DNA of 24,114 nucleotides from Tannerella sp. Its GTDB lineage: Bacteria; Bacteroidota; Bacteroidia; Bacteroidales; Tannerellaceae. The notes below the pieces were generated by a model, which saw only the letters and a list, made by a program, of their open reading frames with translations, searched no databases and was not told the DNA's origin. Every line of letters starts with the position of its first letter. Positions within the stretch are counted from its first letter, which is position 1. This document shows positions 1-6,741 of this stretch, one piece after another. Location: NCBI GenBank assembly GCA_031283785.1, contig JAITBC010000179.1, forward strand, positions 1 through 24,114, read 5' to 3'. The position numbers were made by a program, and so were the translations under genes.

Positions 1-91
1 CCCGCCCCCAGGCCGCCCGCGGCCGCCCGCCGCCGCCCCTCCCCCAATATCGACGATTTTCGCCGTTTCGGGCTGCAACGTTTTCTTATTG
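1..91. other. GC-rich noncoding edge downstream of lpxH
   Basis: The first 45 bases are almost pure G+C, built from repeated gccgccc-type words. This is far from the composition of the genes around it. No open frame here can be supported. It lies just past the lpxH stop, so it could be the edge of another low-complexity repeat tract, but the window starts too late to tell. Confidence 0.4.
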
Positions 92-982
92 TTATCCTGA
101 CGTCGTCGTGTTGTCATGCCGAAATCTTTTCAGTTCCATTTTATTGCCGTCCCATTCGGCGTAAGAGAAATGCCGTATCCAGTCACCCGTGATGAGAAGG
201 CGCGCGGCGTCGGCGTCGTTGGCGTTTGCGTTGTTGGCGTTGGCGGCGATGTTGGCGTTGGCGGTGTTTGCGTTGGCGTCATTGGCGGCGGTGTTGGCGT
301 TGGCGTTGTCGGTATTTGCGGATAGCTTTTTGTCGAGCAGTATGTGAAGATGGCCGAACATGAAAAAGTTGATATCGGGATGAGCCTGCAGGCAGGATTC
401 GGCAAACGCCTCCAGGTGTTTTGCGCTGTTGGCCTGTCGAGGTTCATGTTCTTCCGGGTCGGCAGGTCCGTTACGACGGCTGCTCAGCGACCAGCGGCGG
501 GCGAGGCCGAACGTCCAGCGCGGATGAATGGCGGCGTACATGAACTGGCAAAAACGGTTGCGGAAGATGCGTTGCAGGATGCGGTATATCAGCGGACGGT
601 AGCCGACCTCGTCGCCGTGGGCGAGGAAGAACGTCTTCCCGGCGAGTTCGACGGTGAGCGGTGAGCGATGTATCACGGCGCCGATCTCGGCGGGCAGATA
701 ATCGAACATCCAGACGTCGTGATTGCCCGTAAAGAGGTGTATTTCGATGCCAAGGTCGGAGAGTTCTGCCAGTTTTCCGAGAAACCGTACATGTCCGCGC
801 GGCGTCACATATTTATATTCATACCAGTAGTCGAAGACGTCGCCTAAGAAATAGACGGCAGCCGCATCCTTTTTGATTTCCTCCAGCCATAGGACTATAT
901 TTTTTTCTCCCTCCGGCGCGTTGGGCACGCAGCGGTTGCCGAGATGGACGTCCGAGGTGAAATATATTTTCTTTGCCGGCAT
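92..982 (-). CDS. lpxH: UDP-2,3-diacylglucosamine diphosphatase (LpxH-like)
   Basis: This is a calcineurin-like metallophosphoesterase that would cleave UDP-2,3-diacylglucosamine to lipid X at the inner membrane in lipid A synthesis. The metal-binding motifs are in the expected order (numbering from ATG at 982): D11-V-H13, G47-D48-x-x-D51, G86-N-H88-D89, H122-G-D, and G210-H211-L-H213. The ATG at 982 is preferred over the in-frame GTG at 994 because MPAKKIYFTSD is the usual start of the fold. At 296 aa it is longer than the usual 240-260 because of an Ala/Asn/Thr/Asp-rich run at about residues 221-259, between the GHLH motif and the closing strand TGDW. The run is encoded by an imperfect six-base repeat. 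It is the last gene of the efp operon, 17 bases after the upstream stop. The family call is firm. The exact substrate is inferred from family and phylum. Confidence 0.88.
   Translation of the reverse strand: MPAKKIYFTSDVHLGNRCVPNAPEGEKNIVLWLEEIKKDAAAVYFLGDVFDYWYEYKYVTPRGHVRFLGKLAELSDLGIEIHLFTGNHDVWMFDYLPAEIGAVIHRSPLTVELAGKTFFLAHGDEVGYRPLIYRILQRIFRNRFCQFMYAAIHPRWTFGLARRWSLSSRRNGPADPEEHEPRQANSAKHLEAFAESCLQAHPDINFFMFGHLHILLDKKLSANTDNANANTAANDANANTANANIAANANNANANDADAARLLITGDWIRHFSYAEWDGNKMELKRFRHDNTTTSG
207..320. repeat. Hexanucleotide-type microsatellite inside lpxH
   Basis: The plus strand shows many imperfect copies of gttggc / gtttgc / gtcggc in phase. Read on the minus strand they give Asn-Ala, Asp-Ala and Thr-Ala dipeptides. 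The length stays a multiple of three, so the lpxH frame is open throughout and the conserved strand TGDWIRH resumes afterwards. Confidence 0.8.
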
Positions 983-999
983 ATTTTTATACACGTGCG

Positions 1000-1317
1000 T
1001 TATAGCAGTCCAAGTTCGAGTTTGGCTTCATCCGTCATCATATCCTTGTTCCATTCCGGTTCGAAGACAAGGTTTACACGTACGCTACCGACGCCTTCGA
1101 TACCTGACAGCCTCATGCATACGTCTTCCGTGATAAAATCCGCAGCCGGGCAGTTGGGCGAGGTGAACGTCATTTCAATGACAACATCGCCGCCGTCGCC
1201 GACGTCGACGTTGTAGACAAGCCCAAGGTCATAGACGTTAACCGGGATTTCGGGGTCGTATACGCTCCTTAGCGCCTTAATTACCTCTTCTTCTGTTTTC
1301 AGAAATTCATTTTCCAT
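1000..1317 (-). CDS. MIP18/DUF59 family Fe-S assembly protein (SufT/PaaD-like)
   Basis: A single-domain protein of 105 aa covering the whole MIP18 (DUF59) family length. Typical features are the N-terminal segment EEVIKALRSVYDPEIPVNVYD, the hydrophobic strand VVIEMTFTSPNCP with its conserved Cys, and a C-terminal strand VRVNLVFEPEW. Family members act in the cytoplasm in maturation or transfer of Fe-S clusters. The start ATG overlaps the efp stop by one base (TAATG), which suggests translational coupling. A role in Fe-S assembly is known for the family. The specific client proteins cannot be read from the sequence. Confidence 0.88.
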   Translation of the reverse strand: MENEFLKTEEEVIKALRSVYDPEIPVNVYDLGLVYNVDVGDGGDVVIEMTFTSPNCPAADFITEDVCMRLSGIEGVGSVRVNLVFEPEWNKDMMTDEAKLELGLL

Positions 1318-1886
1318 TATTTCGAGCTTATGCGTCCTGTATAAGAGCCGTTGCGGGTATCGATTTCGATCTTTTCGCCGGTGTTTATAAAGAGGGGTAC
1401 GCGGACTTCCGCGCCTGTTTCCACGGTTGCGGGTTTAAGCGTATTCGTTGCCGTATCGCCCTTCATGCCGGGTTCGGTGTAGGTGACTTCAAGGATTACA
1501 TGCGTCGGGAGTTCGCACGTCAGGATGGTCTCGCTTTCCGCATGTACCATCGCTTCGACCGTATAGCCTTCTTTGAGGAACTGTACGCCCTCTATGCTGT
1601 CGCCCGGGATGGATATCTGTTCGAATGTTTCGGGATGCATGAAATTGTATCCCATGTCGTCTTTGTAGAGGAACTGATACGGGCGGCGTTCGATACGGAC
1701 TTCATCGACCTTTACGCCGGCGTTCCACGTTTTGTCGATCACGCGCCCGGTCGTGACGTTTTTAAGCTTTGTCCGCACGAAAGCCGGGCCTTTACCGGGT
1801 TTTACGTGAAGAAATTCGACGATGAAAAAATAATTGCCATCGATATCAAGGCACATTCCGTTTCTAAAATCTGCTGTTGTAGTCAT
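1317..1886 (-). CDS. efp: Elongation factor P
   Basis: EF-P binds stalled ribosomes between the P and E sites and helps peptide bonds form at polyproline stretches. All three OB-like domains are present in 189 aa. The N-terminal KOW-like domain has the loop [17 protein letters not shown], where K32 is the residue that is modified in many bacteria. The middle domain has [10 protein letters not shown], and the C-terminal domain has the EF-P signature around [19 protein letters not shown] and ends [14 protein letters not shown]. The ATG at 1886 gives the standard start [10 protein letters not shown] and is preferred to an upstream in-frame TTG at 1895. It is the first gene of a three-gene operon with its own strong promoter. 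No epmA/earP/ymfI-type modification gene is seen in the window. Confidence 0.96.
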   Translation of the reverse strand: MTTTADFRNGMCLDIDGNYFFIVEFLHVKPGKGPAFVRTKLKNVTTGRVIDKTWNAGVKVDEVRIERRPYQFLYKDDMGYNFMHPETFEQISIPGDSIEGVQFLKEGYTVEAMVHAESETILTCELPTHVILEVTYTEPGMKGDTATNTLKPATVETGAEVRVPLFINTGEKIEIDTRNGSYTGRISSK

Positions 1887-1931
1887 AAATTTCAAGATAT
1901 TTAATTAAGTCGTTTTTTTAAATTCCGAGTG

Positions 1932-1962
1932 CAAATATACTGCATGCCGGGAGGAATACAAA
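1932..1962 (-). promoter_or_regulatory. Bacteroidetes-type promoter of the efp operon
   Basis: On the minus strand TTTG (1962-1959) is followed after 19 bases by TATATTTG (1939-1932). This matches the TTTG / TAnnTTTG consensus of the primary sigma factor of Bacteroidetes with normal spacing. The efp ATG lies about 45 bases downstream. Confidence 0.8.
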
Positions 1963-2033
1963 ATAAACGGGGTTGTTTTTAAGGCAGTATTTCGGAATTT
2001 CGGCAGGATTGTTTTTTTTTCCCCCCGCCCGCC

Positions 2034-2087
2034 GACGCCCGACGCCCGACGGTTGCGGGTTGCGGGTTGCGGGTTGCGGGTTGCGGG
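2034..2087. repeat. Seven-base repeats leading into the 41-bp array
   Basis: Positions 2034-2051 hold gacgccc-type heptamers. Positions 2053-2087 hold five perfect copies of ttgcggg. The heptamer equals the right half of the hairpin found in each 41-bp unit that follows (gttgcgggaga), so it may have arisen from that unit by slippage. Confidence 0.85.
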
Positions 2088-2213
2088 AGAGTTGTTTTTT
2101 CTTTCCCGCAGGTTGCTGGAGAGTTATATCAGTTGTTTTTTCTTTCCCGCAGGTTGCTGGAGAGTTATATCAGTTGTTTTTTCTTTCCCGTTAGTTGCGG
2201 GAGAGTTATACTG
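2088..2213. repeat. 41-bp hairpin tandem array, left part (3 units)
   Basis: Three units whose cccg start lies at 2105, 2146 and 2187, so the period is exactly 41 bases. Each unit is a T-rich tract (ttttttcttt), a short stem of the form CCCGC - 5 nt - GCGGG (two of these three read GCTGG on the right), then gagagttatatcagttg. No frame stays meaningful because 41 is not a multiple of three. Confidence 0.92.
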
Positions 2214-2425
2214 CACGCGGCATAGTTTAGTGCATTGCCCGTCGGGCAAACATATCAATAGAAAACACCGGTTGTCAACGTGCCTGATTGCCCATCAGGG
2301 CATTCACCTCCCGTTTATGAATCCCCTGACGGGGAACAGGAAAAAGGGATACCCGTTTTTCTATTGATATGATTTCCTCTGCGGGGAAAATATGCACCTG
2401 CACAAAATCAGACCGCGTAAAGTAT
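2214..2425. other. Non-repeat block interrupting the 41-bp array, with 15-bp inverted repeat
   Basis: The array is broken here. The distance from the third to the fourth unit is 260 bases, which is not a multiple of 41. The block holds a perfect 15-bp inverted repeat, catatcaatagaaaa at 2251-2265 and its complement at 2357-2371. Several small hairpins are present: TTGCCC-gtc-GGGCAA near 2234, TGCCTGAT with ATCAGGGCA near 2282-2303, and CCCC-tgac-GGGG near 2323. The 121-bp inverted-repeat segment could be a small nonautonomous element or a structured RNA. No clear target-site duplication is seen. No protein gene is supported. Confidence 0.6.
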
Positions 2426-3340
2426 ATATCAGTTGTTTTTTTCTTTCCCGCAGGTTGCTGGAGAGTTATACCGGCTGAATTTTTCTTCCCGCATACGGCG
2501 GGAGAGTTATACCAACTGAATTTTTCTTCCCGCATGTTGCGGGAGAGTTATACCAACTGAATTTTTCTTCCCGCGGCCTTCGGGAGAGTTATACCGGCTG
2601 TATTTTTCTTCCCGCGGCCTTCGGGAGAGTTATACAGGCTGTATTTTTCTTCCCGCAGGTTGCGGGAGACCTATACCAACTGCTTTTTCCTTCCCGCAGA
2701 CCGCGGGAGACTTATACCGGCTGCTTTTTTCTTCCCGCAGACCGCGGGAGACTTATACCAACTGTATTTTCCTTCCCGCAGACCGCGGGAAACCTATACC
2801 AACTGCTTTTTTCTTCCCGCAGACCGCGGGAGACTTATACCAACTGCTTTTTTCTTCCCGCAGACCGCGGGAGACTTATACCAACTGCTTTTTTCTTCCC
2901 GCATGTTGCTGGAGAGTTATACCAACTGTATTTTTCTTCCCGCGGTCTGCTGGAGAGTTATACCGGCTGAATTTTTCTTCCCGCATGTTGCGGGAGAGTT
3001 ATACCAACTGAATTTTTCTTCCCGCGGGTTGCGGGAGAGTTATACCAACTGAATTTTTCTTCCCGCATGTTGCGAGAGAGTTATACCGGCTGAATTTTTC
3101 TTCTCGAATATGGCGGGAGACTTATACCAACTGAATTTTTCTTCCCGCATGTTGCGAGAGAGTTATACCGGCTGAATTTTTCTTCCCGCATACGGCGAGA
3201 GAGTTATATCAGCTGCTTTTTTCTTCCCGCATACGGCGAGAGAGTTATACCGGCTGTATTTTTCTTCTCGCATATGGCGGAAGACTTATATCAGCTGCTT
3301 TTTCTTTTCGCAGCCTGCGGGAGACCTGTACCAACCGGGG
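2426..3340. repeat. 41-bp hairpin tandem array, right part (about 22 units)
   Basis: The cccg (or ctcg) start recurs at 2447, 2488, 2529, 2570, 2611, 2652, 2693, 2734, 2775, 2816, 2857, 2898, 2939, 2980, 3021, 3062, 3103, 3144, 3185, 3226 and 3267, exactly 41 bases apart for 20 steps. A last worn unit near 3307 is one base short. Each unit is a T5-T6 tract, cttCCCGC, a variable 5-base loop (aggtt, agacc, atgtt, atacg, gggtt, ggtct), GCGGGaga, then a linker gttataccaactga or gttataccggctga. Neighbours tend to share variants: five agacc units in a row at 2693-2857, and two ggcctt units at 2570-2611. That points to local duplication. The apparent ORFs across it are artefacts that cycle through three frames every 123 bases. 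Confidence 0.95.
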
Positions 3341-3542
3341 TTTGATTTTATTTTCGGCGTTGCATGCGTGCGTGTGTGAAGACTTCTCCTGCCGGCGCAG
3401 GTGCGGAGATTTCTTTTTTTGCCGGCGCAGAAAGGCATGTCTGCGAAGAGGTTTTAGCCCTGTTTATGTCGAGCTTGCACTGTAGAAACAGAACGTAATA
3501 AAATATTAACGTATAAGATACGGAAACGTCATATTTTTGGAA
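3341..3542. other. Intergenic stretch between the repeat array and the phosphodiesterase gene
   Basis: No gene is supported. It holds a terminator-like hairpin (3385-3420) and the ten-base word gccggcgcag twice, at 3391 and 3421. The following gene has its own candidate promoter just after this stretch. Confidence 0.5.
3385..3420 (+). terminator. Putative intrinsic terminator after the repeat array
   Basis: The arms TCTCC (3385-3389) and GGAGA (3405-3409), or alternatively CCTGC/GCAGG nested inside, enclose a GC-rich core and are followed at once by a T-rich run (tttcttttttt, 3410-3420). The orientation would stop plus-strand transcripts coming through the array. Judged by eye only. Confidence 0.5.
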
Positions 3543-3550
3543 TACTTTTG
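3543..3550 (+). promoter_or_regulatory. Candidate -7 box for the phosphodiesterase/susC pair
   Basis: TACTTTTG fits the Bacteroidetes -7 consensus TAnnTTTG and lies 32 bases before the ATG at 3583. No TTTG is found 19-21 bases upstream, so only half of the promoter is supported. Confidence 0.45.
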
Positions 3551-3582
3551 CCGGCAAATTATAACAAAAAGAAATACCGGTG

Positions 3583-4443
3583 ATGAAATCGAGACAATAC
3601 TGTAAGGCTCTCTTACGTGAAACGGATAGAAGGTTACGTGAAAAAAACAGGAAGTTTCTGTTTTTCGCATCCGTCGTCTGTTTCCTTTTCTGTCATTGCG
3701 TACAGGCTCAACAAATCCTGATACATTCTCACAATGATTATCAACAGCCTGTTCCTTTTTATAAGGCGTATGGCTGCAGAGTATATTCAATAGAGGTTGA
3801 TATTTTCCATTCCGGCACGGACGGGTTGCTTGTCGCTCATGAGGTATCCGGACTTTCAACCGCCCGTACATTTGAGGATTTATATCTGGGTCCGATTGTC
3901 GAGTTGTTCAGGCTGAATAAAGGGCAGGCATGGAAGGAATCCGGCGGCACGTTTCAGTTATTGATTGATATAAAGACGCCGGTTGTACCGACGCTGGACA
4001 TTCTTGTCTCGAAATTAAACGCTTACCCGGAGGTTTTTGACGCGGCGGTTAATATTCATGCCGTTCGTATCGTAATATCCGGAGATCGTCCCGTGCCTTC
4101 GGAATTTTCGGGCTATCCTCCGTATATCTTTTTTGACGGCGACCTCAGGCAGACGTATACGCCGGAGCAATTGCGTCGTGTGGCACTGTTCAGCGAGCCG
4201 TTCGACAGATATTCAAAATGGGACGGTAAGGAGGGATATATTATCGATTCGGAGAAGACGTTACTGGAAGAAGCGATTCGGAGAGTTCATTCCATGGGGA
4301 AACAGATCCGGTTTTGGGGCACACCCGACAACATGACGGCCTGGAGGGTATTTCATACGTTGGGGGTCGATTATATCAATACCGACAGGCCGGAAGCATG
4401 TGTGGATTTCTTTTCGCGGATTTCAGGCCGGGGTTACCGGTGA
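3583..4443 (+). CDS. Secreted PLC/GDPD-fold phosphodiesterase
   Basis: A 286-aa protein with the TIM-barrel pattern of the PI-PLC / glycerophosphodiester phosphodiesterase superfamily. H48-S-H50-NDY opens the first strand, E71-V-D73 supplies metal ligands on the second, and H86 follows in LLVAHE. These would be the catalytic and metal-binding residues. The export signal is a hydrophobic stretch at about residues 24-40 ending CVQA, preceded by an unusually long, charged n-region. No later Met offers a shorter start. The ATG at 3583 is chosen over the adjacent GTG at 3580. The likely place of action is the periplasm or cell surface. The substrate is unknown; lipid head groups or another phosphodiester are possible. 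The susC-like gene follows after 37 bases, so the two are probably co-transcribed. Confidence 0.8.
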   Translation: MKSRQYCKALLRETDRRLREKNRKFLFFASVVCFLFCHCVQAQQILIHSHNDYQQPVPFYKAYGCRVYSIEVDIFHSGTDGLLVAHEVSGLSTARTFEDLYLGPIVELFRLNKGQAWKESGGTFQLLIDIKTPVVPTLDILVSKLNAYPEVFDAAVNIHAVRIVISGDRPVPSEFSGYPPYIFFDGDLRQTYTPEQLRRVALFSEPFDRYSKWDGKEGYIIDSEKTLLEEAIRRVHSMGKQIRFWGTPDNMTAWRVFHTLGVDYINTDRPEACVDFFSRISGRGYR

Positions 4444-4480
4444 GAACCGTCCGGCACGTAATACTTAATTGCAAAAATAT

Positions 4481-6211
4481 ATGATGAAAACAAGCGCAAA
4501 ATTTTATTTCAATTACACTGCCCTGTTGATCTTTTTTCCCGGCAGCGTGAACCTGTTTGCTCAGCAGCAAATAAGTCTGTCGGGGAAAGTCCTGGACGTC
4601 CGCACGTCCGAGCCCTTGCCGGGAGCTTCGATCGTTATCACGGGCACGGACAGAGGCGTTACTGCCGGCATCGACGGGGATTTCCTTATCACGGTTTCTC
4701 CCGGCGACGAGCTCCGTGTAACCTACGTCGGATATAAAACCGTCCGGGAAAAAGTCGGCAAAGGCGCATACGTTGAGATTTCAATGGAGGAAGAATCCTA
4801 TGCCGTTGGAGAAGTGGTTGTGCTGGGCTATGGCACGGAAAGCCGTAAAGCCAATCTTTCGGTTGCGGTGTCGGGCAGGAAAATCACGGAAGACATCAAG
4901 AGCCGTTCTGCTACTCTGATTGAATCGATGCAGGGACAGATTGCAGGAGTGGTGATTTCGAATAACGGCGGCGATCCGTTGTCGTCGCCGACCGTGACCA
5001 TACGCGGCATGGGGTCGCGCAACGGCGACGCGCCGCTGTACGTCGTCGACGGCGTATCGGGAGCGCCCTTCAATGCGGAAGATGTCGTCTCGGTAACCGT
5101 CCTGAAAGATGCCGCCTCGGCTGCTATCTACGGGACGAACGTTGGCTCCGGAGGCGTTATTCTGATAACCACTGAAAAAGCGCGGGAAGGGAATCCGACC
5201 GTGTCGGCCCGTGTGAATTATGGAGTTCAGTCGGCATGGAGAAAGCCTCAGGTGCTGAACGCCGAAGAATACGTAAGGGTGCGTACCGATGCGGCGAAGC
5301 TGAATGACGTCGCTCTACCGGGCGGGATCGACCCGGATATTTACCCTTATGGGCAGGTCACACGGACAAACTGGATTGATGAAATATTCAGGACGGGAAG
5401 CATGCAGCGTTATGCCGTCTCGGTCAATGGAGGCTCAAGCCGGATGAAAGCGTATGCTTCGGCTGAATACGGCAAAATGGAAGGCACCCTGCTGAATACA
5501 CGCTCCGAAGAATTCGGAGCCGGATTAAATGTCGATTTCAGGATTAACGATAAGATATCCGTTACGGAACGGGTAAACTTTACGTACAGCAACGGGCAGG
5601 GGGGAGTGAATACCTCCAGCCACACGGGAGTTACGGCGGCGGCAATGTTTTATCCCCCCTCGGCTACCGTGTATGATACGGATGAAAATGGAAATTTCAT
5701 CTATGATTCCGCAGGCAACAGGCTGTTCGGCGGGACGGTACCTTCGTGGGCGAACGGCCTGGGCGTAGCCGGGACGTTCGGCGAGATCGTAAATCCGGTT
5801 GCCACCCTGATGAGGTTGAAGCAGAACCGTCCGGCGCAACGGATATTCTCGACCACAAGCCTGGTCGTTAATCCTTTTGCAGGGTTGAAATTTACTTCCG
5901 GATTCTCAACCGGCAGCAGCAATTATCGTTACGAAGATTTCTCGGTCAGGGTGCTGGAGACAGGAAAAACGAACGATCAGAACTCGCGTACACTGTCGTA
6001 TTCAAGAACGAACGACCGGCTTTGGGAAAATGTGCTGTCGTATGACCGTAATTTTGATAAGCACCTGGTCAGTGCCATGGCCGGTTATTCGATGAAATAT
6101 AACGCTTTCTCAACAAGTATTCTGTCTGATTTACCGGATTTCGCGACAGACTCAATCCATTCCTTCGATATACATTCTTCTTTAATCATAAAATCAAATT
6201 TACGGCAATAA
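4481..6211 (+). pseudogene. Truncated SusC/RagA-type TonB-dependent receptor
   Basis: SusC-like proteins form the outer-membrane pore that imports glycans or peptides with a SusD lipoprotein lid. Seen here in order: signal peptide ending NLFA (about residue 27); CarboxypepD_reg-like domain (about 31-104, ISLSGKVLDVRTSEPLPGA); TonB-box-like EVVVLGYG (111-118); plug (about 125-233) with SMQGQIAGVVI, TVTIRGMGS, PLYVVDGV and VLKDAASAAIYG; then the start of the beta-barrel. The frame ends at 576 residues where complete SusC proteins have about 950-1100, so around half the barrel and the C-terminal export strand are missing. The last codons and the stop lie in a 17-bp inverted repeat. No susD follows. 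Start ATG at 4481; ATG at 4484 is equally possible. It is most likely nonfunctional, but the retained part shows no frameshift, so the truncation looks recent. Confidence 0.85.
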
Positions 6212-6236
6212 AACAAATGTATTGCCGTAAATTTGA
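6194..6236. terminator. Perfect 17-bp inverted repeat at the end of the truncated susC
   Basis: The arms 6194-6210 and 6220-6236 are exact complements (tcaaatttacggcaata and its reverse complement) around a 9-base loop. The susC stop TAA at 6209-6211 falls inside the left arm. On the minus strand the hairpin is followed by attttatgatt, so it could terminate transcripts from the DUF58 operon. It could also be the end of a lost element at a deletion junction. Confidence 0.6.
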
Positions 6237-6741
6237 AAAACGGTTTTCTTACCGTTTATTTCCGCGACGGCTTCCGGTCGGCCTTTTCCATTCTTTTCAG
6301 TAATGTTTCTTTTCGTTTATCCAGAAACTTTGTCCGTTTGCCGTCCGTCCGATTTTTGATGTTCATGAAGTAAGTGGAAATTTCGTCCCTCACAGGACGA
6401 CACCGGAATGCGGTGAACCGATCTTGTCTTCGGCGTCCCAAACCGGCTTGCGGCCTTGGTCAGGCCTGTTGTGCAAACCGGATATGTTTTCCTGTCTGAA
6501 CCACTCTGTGGATAGTGAAGGGGATCGCCACGTCTTCGCCCGGCAGAACACATGTTTCGCGCCACGTCTCTTCGCCGGCGTATTCCACCACATGGAGCGA
6601 ACTGGTGATCGCCTTTCCGATGGGAGGTTTCTCCTGATGAAATTCGGACTTCCCCAATTGATTTTCGGGAAACCTCCGTATGAGCTGACAGATACCGTCT
6701 GCGCTAATTCGTGCGGAGGCTTGTTTTTTTGTTATCCGGCT
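6237..6741. other. Decayed or noncoding stretch between susC remnant and DUF58 gene
   Basis: About 500 bases without a supported gene. On the minus strand one frame is open from the DUF58 stop to 6460, with a run containing VVEYAGEETWRETCVLPGED that reads like real protein. Its only starts are weak (TTG at 6657, poorly spaced ribosome site), and it ends at a TGA. The same frame then continues as a Lys/Arg-rich piece at 6441-6256. Overlapping frames are equally open. It may be a broken gene, or chance. I recognise no family. Confidence 0.35.

Noticed and set aside
116..664. Plus-strand open frames opposite lpxH
   Set aside because: They are shadows of lpxH and of its six-base repeat. The Val/Gly-rich product mirrors the repeat.
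2660..3052. A 130-codon plus-strand open frame and other frames across the 41-bp repeats
   Set aside because: The peptide repeats every 41 residues, which is three units read in three frames. It is a by-product of the repeat, has no ribosome site and changes frame meaning every unit.
2088..3340. CRISPR array
   Set aside because: There are no spacers: only 5 bases vary between units, loops recur in many copies, and no cas genes are near.
2088..3340. Chain of rho-independent terminators
   Set aside because: On the plus strand the T-tract starts about 20 bases after each stem, and on the minus strand the stem is followed by A-rich sequence. Neither fits an intrinsic terminator.
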